This document shows positions 34,454-43,098 of a DNA stretch of 64,000 bases, piece by piece. Below the pieces are notes generated by a model that saw nothing but the letters and a program-made list of their open reading frames with translations, was not told the DNA's origin and did no database searches. Made by a program: the position numbers and the translations under genes. The stretch comes from Rhodococcus rhodochrous (GTDB lineage: Bacteria > Actinomycetota > Actinomycetes > Mycobacteriales > Mycobacteriaceae): assembly GCF_900187265.1 (NCBI RefSeq), contig NZ_LT906450.1:682001-746000 (forward strand), written 5' to 3'. Position 1 is the stretch's first letter; each line of letters opens with the position of its first letter.

Positions 34454-35716
34454 ATGGAAGAGGCAGTGACACAAGCCGAGTCGACACAAGACGGGTCGCA
34501 GGCAGCCGCGTCGCAGGCAGCGGGAGCGCTGGCGGACATCAGGGTGCTCGAATTGGGAACCCTGATCGCGGGTCCGTATGCAGGACGTCTGCTCGGCGAC
34601 ATGGGTGCCGACGTCATCAAGATCGAGGATCCGAAGCGTCCCGACCCGCTCCGCACCTGGGGACAGGGCGAGCGGGACGGGCACCGCTACTTCTGGACGG
34701 TGCACGCGCGCAACAAGCGTTGCGTCACCCTCGATCTGCGGGCACCCGACGGACAGGAGTTGTTCCGGCGTCTCGTCGCCGAGTCCGACGTGGTGGTCGA
34801 GAACTTCCGTCCCGGCACGCTCGAGAAGTGGGGACTCGGTTACGACGTGCTCTCCGAGATCAATCCGGGCATCGTGCTGGCCCGCGTCTCCGGATACGGG
34901 CAGACCGGTCCCAAAGCCGGGCAGGCCGGCTACGCGTCCGTGGCCGAGGCGGAGAGCGGACTGCGGCACCTGAACGGATATCCCGGCCAGGCACCCCCGC
35001 GACTCGCGCTCTCCCTCGGCGACTCCCTCGCCGGGATGTTCGCCGTGCAGGGCATCCTCGCCGCGCTTCTCGGCCGTGAACGGACCGGACGCGGGCAGAT
35101 CGTCGACGTGGCGCTCACCGAGGCGTGCCTGGCCATCCAGGAATCGGTGATCCCCGACTACGACGTCGCGGGCGTCGTCCGCGGCCCGTCCGGCACCCGC
35201 CTCGAGGGCATCGCCCCGTCGAACCTGTACCGGACGTCCGACGACATGTGGATCGTCATCGCCGCCAACCAGGACACGGTCTTCCGTCGCCTGTGCGCGG
35301 CGATGGAACGCCCCGAGCTCGCCGACGACCCGCGCTTCGCCGATCACCTCGCGCGCGGCGTGAACCAGGACGAGCTCGACGCCCTCATCGGTGAGTGGGC
35401 GGCGACGTGGACGCTCGACGACCTGCTGGCGCACCTGTCGTCGTCGGGTGTGGTGTCCGGTCCGGTGAACACGGTCGCGGAGGTCGTTGCCGATCCGCAG
35501 TTCCAGGCGCGCGACATGATCGTCCCGCATCACGACGAGCGCACCGGCGCAGACGTGCTCGGCCCCGGTGTGGTGCCGACGCTCACCGGGACGCCGGGTT
35601 CGGTGCGTCGCGCCGGCCCGCCCGTCGCGGGATACGACAATGCGGCGGTCTACGGCGAGATCCTCGGACTGAGCGACATCGAGCAGAAGGAACTCCGCGA
35701 GCGCGGAGTTGTCTGA
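34454..35716 (+). CDS. Family III (CaiB/BaiF) CoA-transferase
   Basis: A 420-residue class III CoA-transferase (IRVLELGTLIAGPYAGRLLGDMGADVIKIE in parts, RNKRCVTLDL, ENFRPGTLEKWGLGYD, ARVSGYGQTGP). The catalytic Asp is expected in SLGDSLAG near 207. It moves CoA between acids, activating a carboxylate for beta-oxidation. An Ala/Gln-rich N-terminal extension of about 25 residues precedes the domain; a GTG at 34469 is an alternative start. Last gene of the block, followed by a long hairpin. Confidence 0.87.
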   Translation: MEEAVTQAESTQDGSQAAASQAAGALADIRVLELGTLIAGPYAGRLLGDMGADVIKIEDPKRPDPLRTWGQGERDGHRYFWTVHARNKRCVTLDLRAPDGQELFRRLVAESDVVVENFRPGTLEKWGLGYDVLSEINPGIVLARVSGYGQTGPKAGQAGYASVAEAESGLRHLNGYPGQAPPRLALSLGDSLAGMFAVQGILAALLGRERTGRGQIVDVALTEACLAIQESVIPDYDVAGVVRGPSGTRLEGIAPSNLYRTSDDMWIVIAANQDTVFRRLCAAMERPELADDPRFADHLARGVNQDELDALIGEWAATWTLDDLLAHLSSSGVVSGPVNTVAEVVADPQFQARDMIVPHHDERTGADVLGPGVVPTLTGTPGSVRRAGPPVAGYDNAAVYGEILGLSDIEQKELRERGVV

Positions 35717-35733
35717 GGTACGCAACGCGAGGT

Positions 35734-35778
35734 GAAGGCTCGCAACGTCGGCAGTCACTGCCGATGTTGCGAGCCTTC
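35734..35778 (+). terminator. Terminator hairpin after the seven-gene block
   Basis: 22-nt arms (35734-35755 with 35757-35778) with one G-T pair. An outer partial repeat (GGTACGCAAC with GTTGCGTGCC) extends the stem. It separates the CoA-transferase gene from the KstR-controlled gene at 35868. Confidence 0.8.
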
Positions 35779-35823
35779 GTCCGTTGTTGCGTGCCTTCCG
35801 CACAGACCCATCTGGCACTAAGG

Positions 35824-35837
35824 TAGAACGTGTTCCA
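35824..35837 (+). promoter_or_regulatory. KstR operator
   Basis: TAGAACGTGTTCCA fits the KstR consensus exactly, 30 bp upstream of the ATG at 35868. Confidence 0.88.
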
Positions 35838-35867
35838 ATCTTGCGCCTTTCTATCGAGGAGTGCCGA

Positions 35868-36998
35868 ATGCACACGCCCATCTGCGACGAACTCGGCATC
35901 GAGTTCCCGATCTTCGCGTTCACCCACTGCCGCGACGTCGTCGTCGCCGTCGCCAAGGCCGGCGGCTTCGGTGTCCTCGGCGCCGTCGGGTTCACGCCGG
36001 AAGAGCTCGAAATCGAGCTGAACTGGATCGACGAGCATATCGGCGACCGCCCGTACGGCGTCGACATCGTCATCCCCAACAAGTACGAAGGCATGGACGC
36101 GAACCTCTCCGCCGAGGAACTCACGAAGATGCTGCAGTCGATGGTGCCGCAGGAGACCCTCGAATTCGGCCGCAAGATCCTCACCGACCACGGCGTCCCG
36201 CTGCCCGAAGGCGACGATAACGCGTTGCAGCTTCTCGGCTGGACCGAGGCCACCGCGACCCCGCAGGTGGAGGTGGCGCTGCAGCATCCGAAGGTCACGC
36301 TCATCGCCAACGCACTCGGCACCCCACCGGCCGACATGATCGAGCACATCCACAAGGCCGGGCGCAAGGTCGCGGCGCTGTGCGGTTCGCCGAAGCAGGC
36401 CCGCAAGCACGCCGACGCCGGTGTCGACATCATCATCGCCCAGGGTGGCGAAGGCGGTGGGCACTGCGGTGAGGTCGGCTCGATCGTGCTGTGGCCGCAG
36501 GTCGTCAAGGAGGTCGCACCGGTGCCGGTGCTGGCCGCCGGCGGTATCGGCAGCGGCCAGCAGATCGCCGCGGCGCTCGCGCTCGGCGCCCAGGGTGCGT
36601 GGACCGGTTCGCAGTGGCTCATGGTCGAGGAGGCCGAGAACACCCCGGTGCAGCAGGAGGCCTACATCAAGGCGAGCAGCCGCGACACCGTCCGCAGCCG
36701 CTCGTTCACCGGCAAGCCCTGCCGCATGCTCCGCAACGACTGGACCGAGGCGTGGGAGCAGGAGGGCAACCCGAAGCCCCTCGGAATGCCGTTGCAGTAC
36801 ATGGTGTCCGGCATGGCCGTCGCCGCCACCCACAAGTACCCCGACGAGTCCGTCGACGTCGCGTTCAACCCGGTCGGTCAGGTCGTCGGGCAGTTCACGA
36901 AGGTCGACAAGACCTCCACCGTCATCGAACGCTGGGTGCAGGAGTACCTCGAGGCGACCGGAACGCTGGAGAAGCTGAACGAGGCCGCGAGCGTCTGA
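35868..36998 (+). CDS. Nitronate-monooxygenase-like FMN enzyme under KstR
   Basis: A 376-residue relative of the 23479 gene and of IpdC (FPIFAFTHCRDVVVAVAKAGGFGVLG in parts, PYGVDIVIPNKYEG, AQGGEGGGHCGEVGSIVLWP in parts, AAGGIGSGQQIAAALALGAQG, WTGSQWLM). GAGGAGTGCCGA precedes the ATG. An exact KstR box marks it as part of the upper cholesterol regulon, whereas IpdC belongs to the KstR2 ring-degradation set, so equivalence is uncertain. It is monocistronic, and its stop lies 16 bp from the convergent DUF3253 gene with no obvious hairpin. Confidence 0.85.
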   Translation: MHTPICDELGIEFPIFAFTHCRDVVVAVAKAGGFGVLGAVGFTPEELEIELNWIDEHIGDRPYGVDIVIPNKYEGMDANLSAEELTKMLQSMVPQETLEFGRKILTDHGVPLPEGDDNALQLLGWTEATATPQVEVALQHPKVTLIANALGTPPADMIEHIHKAGRKVAALCGSPKQARKHADAGVDIIIAQGGEGGGHCGEVGSIVLWPQVVKEVAPVPVLAAGGIGSGQQIAAALALGAQGAWTGSQWLMVEEAENTPVQQEAYIKASSRDTVRSRSFTGKPCRMLRNDWTEAWEQEGNPKPLGMPLQYMVSGMAVAATHKYPDESVDVAFNPVGQVVGQFTKVDKTSTVIERWVQEYLEATGTLEKLNEAASV

Positions 36999-37014
36999 TC
37001 CGCTCGGATTCGTC

Positions 37015-37536
37015 TCACGGCGAGGGACGAGGATGCTCGAGGTTCGGTCCGGGTGCGATCCGGATCGGACCTCGAGCCGTCTCCACGTCCACCGGTTCAC
37101 CCTTCTGCGTGATCACCACGTGTTCACTGCGTTCGAGTTCGGCGGCCACCGAGCGGGCGGTGTCCATCAGGTCGCGCCACGACTGTCCGCCCGCGACCCG
37201 CGCGGCGTCGCTCGGGCAGATGGTCGACGGATTCCGTTCCCGGAGCAGTACGCAGATCGTGGCCGCGAGCCGTTCGCGGGCCGCGTCGTCGTCGAGCGGT
37301 TCCCACCACGGATGCCCGCGCTCACCGAGCGCGACCTTGGCGTCCTGGACACGATGTCGCGCGGCGTCCCCGTCGCTCTTCACGAGACGGCGGGCCCGCA
37401 TCAGCTCCGCCACCAGCTGCTTCCGCAGAGGTTCGGGAATCGCGGGATCGGTGGCACGCCAACGTCGCCCCTTCACCACCACGTATCTGCCGTCGGGCGT
37501 GCGTTCCGCCTCGCCGGATGACCCGTCGGTGTCCAT
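37015..37536 (-). CDS. DUF3253-domain protein at the end of the second mce operon
   Basis: A 173-residue protein of two parts. N-terminal YVVVKGRRWRATDPAIPEPL with ALGERGHPWWEPL (about 18-85) is a small module often found alone. The C-terminal DUF3253 winged-helix-like module (RNPSTICPSDAARVAGGQ; WRDLMDTARSVAAEL; VVITQKGEPVD; GPIRIAPGP) is also often a separate protein. The ATG lies 16 nt after the mceF stop, so it is probably co-transcribed with the transporter. Function unknown; nucleic-acid or small-ligand binding is possible. Confidence 0.75.
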   Translation of the reverse strand: MDTDGSSGEAERTPDGRYVVVKGRRWRATDPAIPEPLRKQLVAELMRARRLVKSDGDAARHRVQDAKVALGERGHPWWEPLDDDAARERLAATICVLLRERNPSTICPSDAARVAGGQSWRDLMDTARSVAAELERSEHVVITQKGEPVDVETARGPIRIAPGPNLEHPRPSP

Positions 37537-37552
37537 CGGCCCCGCCCGTCGC

Positions 37553-38764
37553 TCAGTTCGGCGGTGACAGAAGCCCTTCCAGGCTCGTCGCCGAATAACC
37601 ACCGTCGCGGCACAACTGTACCGTGGGGGCGCGGCGCCCCGGGTACTCGATGCACGGCATGTTCCGTGCCCCGCGCACCGCGATGGGGGAGTCCGCCGGC
37701 AGCTTGCAGTACAGATCGGGCGGGGTGTCGGGCACGTCGAACTCGGTGGGTGAGCGCCGCTGTTCCGGCGGCAGGAAGCCGGTGATGCACGGTGGCGGGT
37801 CGTTGAAGGTCGCGGTGAAGTAGGTGTTCTGCGACGGGTTGTCGACATTGGGCAGACCCGCCGACTGGGTCGACGCCATGATCGACGGGAGCAGCACCAG
37901 CATCTGTTCGAGCGACGGCCGGTACACCGCGGCGACCTGCTCGACGGTGACGAGATTGGCGAGCAGCAGGGGGAGGGTCGGTTCGGCCTCCTCGAACAGT
38001 GCCTGCACCTGTGCGGCGGCGGGGGCCGTCACGCCGAGGAGTGTGCGCACGTCGCTGTCGGAGTCGCGCAGCTGCGCGGTGGTGCCCGCCAGGGAGGACG
38101 CCCAGCGGGCGATCGCATCCGACGACGCGACCTGCGTGTCGAGCAACGGGCCGACCTGATCGATCAGCGCCGCGGTGATGTCCGCGTTCGCAGCGGCCTC
38201 GGCGCTCACCGCCGCACCGGCCTCGACGAGGATCCGCAGGGCGTCGCCGGAATCGGCCACCGCTGTGTGGGTCTCGTCGAGCAGCAGGGCGAGGCGGTCG
38301 GGACCCACGGACTGCAGCGTGGCGTCGAGCTGGTCGAGTGCACCGCCGATCGGTTCTGGCACGGAGATGCGATCGCGGGGAACGATCGAGCCCGCGGTCA
38401 GATACGGGCCGTCCTCGCCGTCGGGCAGGAACTCGACGTACTGCTCGCCGATTGCCGACATGCTGCGGATCTGCGCCGCCGCATCGGCCGGCACCGGAAC
38501 ATCCGAGTCGAGTGACAGGACCGCCTCGGCGCCGCTCGTGGTCATGGTCAGCGACGTCACCCGGCCGATCTCGATGCCGCGGTAGGTGACGTTCGCCGAG
38601 GGATACAGGCCACCGGCGTCGGTGAGGTCGAGACGCACCTCGTAGCGCCCCACCCCGAGCAGGGCGGGCACATCGACGATGAACAGCGCGACGATCAGCA
38701 CCGCCGCGATCCCGACCGAGAAGAACACCGCCAGTTTGCGGCGCAGCACCGCGGCCGGGCTCAT
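37553..38764 (-). CDS. mceF: Mce-family protein MceF, second mce operon
   Basis: A 403-residue Mce protein: one N-terminal transmembrane segment (about 11-30), an MCE/MlaD beta-barrel domain (GRYEVRLDLTDAGGLYPSANVTYRG in parts, about 38-120), a long helical region and a Cys-containing C-terminal part (PPPCITGF, YCKLP, MPCIEYPGRRAPTVQLC). It closes the heterohexameric substrate shuttle. Starts inside the mceE stop (ATGA). It lacks the extended C-terminal tail of Mce4F. Confidence 0.9.
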   Translation of the reverse strand: MSPAAVLRRKLAVFFSVGIAAVLIVALFIVDVPALLGVGRYEVRLDLTDAGGLYPSANVTYRGIEIGRVTSLTMTTSGAEAVLSLDSDVPVPADAAAQIRSMSAIGEQYVEFLPDGEDGPYLTAGSIVPRDRISVPEPIGGALDQLDATLQSVGPDRLALLLDETHTAVADSGDALRILVEAGAAVSAEAAANADITAALIDQVGPLLDTQVASSDAIARWASSLAGTTAQLRDSDSDVRTLLGVTAPAAAQVQALFEEAEPTLPLLLANLVTVEQVAAVYRPSLEQMLVLLPSIMASTQSAGLPNVDNPSQNTYFTATFNDPPPCITGFLPPEQRRSPTEFDVPDTPPDLYCKLPADSPIAVRGARNMPCIEYPGRRAPTVQLCRDGGYSATSLEGLLSPPN

Positions 38765-39855
38765 CGGGTCGGCTCCGACACGGGCGGGACGAGCAGTGAC
38801 ACCAGATCCGGTACGGGTCGCCCGCCACCGGTGAGTGCGTTCTCGAAGGGCGTGCCGAGCAGCAGTGCGTTCTCGAGGGTCGGCAGGGTGAGGTCGAGGA
38901 TGACCGTGCCGTTCGCGTAGTCGCCGCGCACCGCGTTGCGGTAGGTGTCGATGGGGAACGGGAAGGTCAGCAGGTAGCGCAACGACTCGGTGAGCGAGTC
39001 GCCCGCCGACGCGAGCGAGGCCAGCACCGGTTCGAGATCACGCAGATTCGCGACGACGTCGTCGCCGCTCGCCTCGACGACCTCGTTCGCGACGCGCCCG
39101 AACTGCCCGAGGGCGTCGGCGGCGCGGGTCAGGTCGTCGCGCTGGGTGGACAGCACCTCCATGGCGGGCGCGAGATCGTCCGTCGCCGCGGCGATCTCGG
39201 TGTTGTGCTCGGCGACCTCGACGGCGAGTGCGTCGAGCGATTCCATCGCGCTCACGATCTGCTCCTTCTGACCGTCCAGCCCGGCGAGCACCGCGTCGAG
39301 ACGGGTGAGCAGGGCCCGCACCGACTCCTGCCGCCCGTCCATCGCCCGGTTGAGTTCGCGGGTGATCTCCTGGGCCTGGGCGAGACCACCGCCGCTGAGC
39401 ACCAGCGACAGCGACGACAGGGTCTGCTCGGTGGTGGGGAACGCACCCGCCCGTTCGAGGGGGATGACGTCGCCGTCCCCGAGCCGGCCGCGGGCGGGTT
39501 CGGCGAGCGGGGGAGAGAGTTCGACGTGGGCGGACCCGAGCAGGCTCGTCTGCCCGATCTTCGCGACCGTGTTCTCCGGGAGCACCGTGCTGCCGTCGAC
39601 CATCACCGTCACGAGCGCATGTCCGTCGCCGAGCCGCAGGTCGGCGACCCGCCCGACGGTGACGTCGCCGACGCGGACCCGCGAATTGCGTTCGAGGGTC
39701 GTGACGTCGGGCATCTCGATGGTCACGGCGAAGGCGTCGTCGCCGCGACCGTGTGTGCCGGGAAGCGGCAGGCTGTTCAGGCCGCGCCACTCGCACCCGG
39801 TGGTCAGTGCCAGGCACGCGAGGACACCGATCGTGCGCAGGACTCGTGTTCTCAC
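38761..39855 (-). CDS. mceE: Mce lipoprotein MceE, second mce operon
   Basis: A 364-residue lipoprotein with lipobox LTTGC (C21), then CEWRGLNSLPLPG and an MCE domain (AVTIEMPDVTTLERNS, GQTSLLGSAHVELSPP) and a helical part. GTG start overlapping the mceD stop (GTGA). The lipid anchor tethers the Mce hexamer at the membrane. It is shorter than Mce4E, without its proline-rich tail. Confidence 0.9.
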   Translation of the reverse strand: MRTRVLRTIGVLACLALTTGCEWRGLNSLPLPGTHGRGDDAFAVTIEMPDVTTLERNSRVRVGDVTVGRVADLRLGDGHALVTVMVDGSTVLPENTVAKIGQTSLLGSAHVELSPPLAEPARGRLGDGDVIPLERAGAFPTTEQTLSSLSLVLSGGGLAQAQEITRELNRAMDGRQESVRALLTRLDAVLAGLDGQKEQIVSAMESLDALAVEVAEHNTEIAAATDDLAPAMEVLSTQRDDLTRAADALGQFGRVANEVVEASGDDVVANLRDLEPVLASLASAGDSLTESLRYLLTFPFPIDTYRNAVRGDYANGTVILDLTLPTLENALLLGTPFENALTGGGRPVPDLVSLLVPPVSEPTR

Positions 39856-41069
39856 GGCGCCCCCGGGGAGAGCAGGTCGGCCAGCGAGGTCGGCGAGTGC
39901 GCACCGGGCGCCGGCATCAACTCGGGCTCGGTGTAGACGAGCTGGTCGGGCAGCGCGCCCACGCCGCGCGTCGGATTGATGCGCACGGGCGGGTAGTCCA
40001 TCGCGAGCAGCGGCAGGATCGGGCCGAGATACTGCACACACAGCTCGGACGCGGTGTGTGCGTCGACCTGCTCGGCCGCGGCGAGCGCGGAGCACACGAA
40101 CTGGGCGGGATTGGCGAAGTTGGTCAGCGACAACGCCGAGACCACCGTGTTGTGCGCGGGCTGGTAGATGCCTTGCAGGTTCGACAACGCCGTCGGTGCG
40201 ACGTGCAGTACCTGCGCGAGCCCGTCACGCTGCGCCGCCAGGGTCTCGGTCAGTGCGGCCGTGCGATCGACGGTCGTGTCGACGCGCTCGCGGTTGTCGC
40301 GGACGAACCGCTCGACGTCGACGAGGACGGCGTCGAGTCCCGCCAGGGCGGCGCCCATGTCGTCGCGGTTGGCGTCGAGGATCTCGGTGACGGACGCGAG
40401 CCGGTCGTGGAACGAGACGATCTGATCGCCGCTCATCGACAGCGCCTCGACGAACACCTGCAGGTTGCCGAGGGTGCCGAACAGGTCGTGCCGGCCGTCG
40501 GAGATCGTGCGCATCGCCGTCGCGAGTTGCTGCAGGCTGTCGCGCAGGGCGGGACCGTGTCCCTCGGCGTTGGCGGCCGCGACGTCGAGGACCTCACCGA
40601 GCGCGCCCTGCGGGTCGGTGTCGTCGGGCCCGAGTTCGGTCGTGAGCCGCGTCAGTTGTTCGGTGATCTCGTCCCATTCGACCGGGACCGCAGTGCGTTC
40701 GACGGGAATCGTTGCTCCCACCGGGAGTTCGGGTCCTCCCGTGTGCGGTGGGGTGAGCTGGACGAAGCGTGCCGAGACCAGGGTGGGGGCGACGATCGCG
40801 GCCTGCGCGTCGGCGGGGATGCGGCGGTCGGAGTCGACGTCGAAGCGCACGAGCACGCGATCGCCGCGCGGCTCGATCTTCGTCACGCGTCCCACCTCGA
40901 CACCCATGACGCGCACGTCGTCGCCGACGTACAGGCCACGGCTCGAGGTGAATTCGGCCGCGTATTCGTCGGCCGACCGCCACGGCGCGACGGTGAACGA
41001 CACCACCGCGACGACGGCGAGAAGCAGGATCGGGACACCCCACGAGATCAGGGGACGCAGTCGCGTCAC
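39852..41069 (-). CDS. mceD: Mce-family protein MceD, second mce operon
   Basis: A 405-residue Mce protein with an N-terminal membrane anchor (LISWGVPILLLAVVAVVSF), MCE domain (FTSSRGLYVGDDVRVMGVEVG in parts, about 40-130), long coiled helices and a C-terminal segment with paired Cys (FVCSALAAAEQV, LCVQYLGPILP). Overlaps both neighbours by ATGA or GTGA. Subunit of the periplasm-spanning lipid shuttle. Confidence 0.9.
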   Translation of the reverse strand: MTRLRPLISWGVPILLLAVVAVVSFTVAPWRSADEYAAEFTSSRGLYVGDDVRVMGVEVGRVTKIEPRGDRVLVRFDVDSDRRIPADAQAAIVAPTLVSARFVQLTPPHTGGPELPVGATIPVERTAVPVEWDEITEQLTRLTTELGPDDTDPQGALGEVLDVAAANAEGHGPALRDSLQQLATAMRTISDGRHDLFGTLGNLQVFVEALSMSGDQIVSFHDRLASVTEILDANRDDMGAALAGLDAVLVDVERFVRDNRERVDTTVDRTAALTETLAAQRDGLAQVLHVAPTALSNLQGIYQPAHNTVVSALSLTNFANPAQFVCSALAAAEQVDAHTASELCVQYLGPILPLLAMDYPPVRINPTRGVGALPDQLVYTEPELMPAPGAHSPTSLADLLSPGAP

Positions 41070-42085
41070 GGTGTACCTCCCGGCGGCGTGATGCCGGCCT
41101 TCTCGAGCGCGGCGGTCAGGGCCGGCTCGATGATCTGCATGGGCAACAGGTTCTGGATGTACGAGTTGAAGAACGGGCCGGAGGCGACGGCCTCGCCGAG
41201 TTCGGTCGCGTACGGGCCCAGCCGCTCGATGGCCAGGGCGATGTCGTCGCGGTTGCGTTCGAGGATCCCGAGGACGGCGTTCAGCTTGCCCAGGGTGGGT
41301 TCGAGTTGTGCCTCGTTGTCGGCGACGAGATTCGAGATCTGGATCGACAGCGCATCGACGTTCGCGAACAGGGTCTCGAGAGCGGCTCGGCGACGGTGCA
41401 GTTCGCCGAGGATGCGGTCGGCATCGACGATCAGTGCATCGATCGCGTCGCTGCGCTCGGCGAGGACCTCGGTGACCTGTTCGGCGTGCGCGAGCAGCGC
41501 CCGCAGGGATTCGTCCCGCGACGCGACGGTCTCGGACAGTCGCCGCACACCGTCGAGCGCCGCACCGACGTCGTCGGGCGTCTCGCGCAGGGTGTCGGAC
41601 AGCACTTCCATCGACTCGCGCAGTTGCTCGGTGTCGATCGCCGCGGCGGTGTCGGTGAGATCGCCGAGGGCGTCGGTCAACTGATAGGGCGCGACGGTGC
41701 GGTCGAGGTCGATGGTGGCGCCGTCCTCGAGTCGTCCCGGACCGGCGGGACGCACGCGCAGGTTCCGTGCCCCGAGCGCGGTGGCGGTGGCGATCTCGAC
41801 GGTGGTGTCGGTGCCCAGGACCACCGCCCCGTCGACCGTGAACGTGACGGCCACGGCGTCGTGGTCGATGTCGATGTCGGTCACCCGCCCGGCGTCCTTG
41901 CCCGCGACCTGCACGGTGTCGCCGGTGTTCAGACCGCCGGCGTCGACGAATCTCGCCCGGTAGGTCGTGCCGCCGTCGAGGAACGGCAGGGAGCGGATGT
42001 TCAGGGCGCCGAGCACGAGCACGACGAGCACGATCGTGCCGACGACGCCGACACGCACGGGATTCATCTCGCGGAACTGGGTCAT
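41066..42085 (-). CDS. mceC: Mce-family protein MceC, second mce operon
   Basis: A 339-residue Mce protein: membrane anchor at about 11-30 (VGVVGTIVLVVLVLGAL), MCE domain (YRARFVDAGGLNTGDTVQVAG in parts; ATALGARNLRV) and a helical tail ending ITPPGGTP. ATGA overlap with mceB. The same position and length class as Mce4C (352 aa). Confidence 0.9.
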   Translation of the reverse strand: MTQFREMNPVRVGVVGTIVLVVLVLGALNIRSLPFLDGGTTYRARFVDAGGLNTGDTVQVAGKDAGRVTDIDIDHDAVAVTFTVDGAVVLGTDTTVEIATATALGARNLRVRPAGPGRLEDGATIDLDRTVAPYQLTDALGDLTDTAAAIDTEQLRESMEVLSDTLRETPDDVGAALDGVRRLSETVASRDESLRALLAHAEQVTEVLAERSDAIDALIVDADRILGELHRRRAALETLFANVDALSIQISNLVADNEAQLEPTLGKLNAVLGILERNRDDIALAIERLGPYATELGEAVASGPFFNSYIQNLLPMQIIEPALTAALEKAGITPPGGTP

Positions 42086-43098
42086 GCCGGAGCGCACCTG
42101 CCCGTCGTCTGCCCGAACAGCGGTGAGGTGACCTTGTTCCCGGACAGGTCGTTGATCTCGATGAGCATGCCGCACAGGTAGTAGTTGAAGAATCCGCCGT
42201 AGGCGCCGAGTCGCGTGAGGGCCTTGTAGGCGTCGGGGAGTTCGGTCGTCAGTTGCTCGACGGTGTCGCTGCGCGAGTCGACCTGCGCGGCGACGTTGCC
42301 GGTCTCGCGGATCGTGCCGGCGAGTGAGGTGCGGGACTGCGCGAGCAGATCGGTGAGCGACCCGCCGATCGCATCGATGTGGGTGACGGCGTCGCCGACG
42401 AGCGTGGCATCCTGCGCGAGTCGCGCGGCCACCTCGTGGGCACGCACCAGCGCGGTGTCGAAGGTGTCGCGGTGCGCGGCGAGATTCGCGAGCACCGAGT
42501 CGAGGTTCGTGATCACCTGCCCGACGAGAACGTCGCGGTCGGCGATGTGGGAGGTCAGCGAGGCCGCCTGGGCGAGGACGGATTCGACGGTGCCGCCCTG
42601 GCCCTGCAGCACGGTGATGAGATCGGCCGACAACCGGTTGACCTGTTCGGGTTCGAGCGCGCGGAACAACGGTGTGAAGCTGCCGATGAGCACGTCGAGA
42701 TCGAGTGCCGGCCGGGTCCGGTCGGTGCCGATCGTCTCGCCCGCCGCCATGGGCGTGGGATCACCGGCGCCGTCGGACAATTCGAGATAGCGGTCGCCGA
42801 CGAGGTTGAGATAGCGCACGGTGGCGATGCTCGCGCGGGTCGGGGTGTACGACGAGTCGACCTCGAAGGTCACGTCGATGCGGTTGTTCTCGGCGAACTC
42901 CACGGCGGTGACCCTGCCGACCTCGACTCCGGAGACGCGGACGAACTGGCCCTCCTCGAGACCGGAGACGTCGTCGAAGACCGCGTGGTAGCGCGTGTGT
43001 TCACCGAACCGGACCTGGCCGAAGACGACGAACAGTCCGGCGAGGATCAGAACCATGACGAGGGCGTAGATGCCCGCGGCGATCGCGGTGCGTGTCAT
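42082..43098 (-). CDS. mceB: Mce-family protein MceB, second mce operon
   Basis: A 338-residue Mce protein with N-terminal anchor (AIAAGIYALVMVLILAGLF), MCE domain (YHAVFDDVSGLEEGQFVRVSG in parts; TVRYLNLVGDRYLEL) and helices up to a C-terminal Cys pair (YYLCGMLIEIND; GRCAPA). ATGA overlap with mceA. The real protein starts at 43098; the longer open frame seen upstream is mceA read out of frame. Confidence 0.9.
   Translation of the reverse strand: MTRTAIAAGIYALVMVLILAGLFVVFGQVRFGEHTRYHAVFDDVSGLEEGQFVRVSGVEVGRVTAVEFAENNRIDVTFEVDSSYTPTRASIATVRYLNLVGDRYLELSDGAGDPTPMAAGETIGTDRTRPALDLDVLIGSFTPLFRALEPEQVNRLSADLITVLQGQGGTVESVLAQAASLTSHIADRDVLVGQVITNLDSVLANLAAHRDTFDTALVRAHEVAARLAQDATLVGDAVTHIDAIGGSLTDLLAQSRTSLAGTIRETGNVAAQVDSRSDTVEQLTTELPDAYKALTRLGAYGGFFNYYLCGMLIEINDLSGNKVTSPLFGQTTGRCAPA

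Noticed and set aside
34454-35716. Loss of the catalytic Asp in the CoA-transferase (GYASVAEA in place of GYD)
   Set aside because: The catalytic Asp of the family is more likely the one in SLGDSLAG, which is present.
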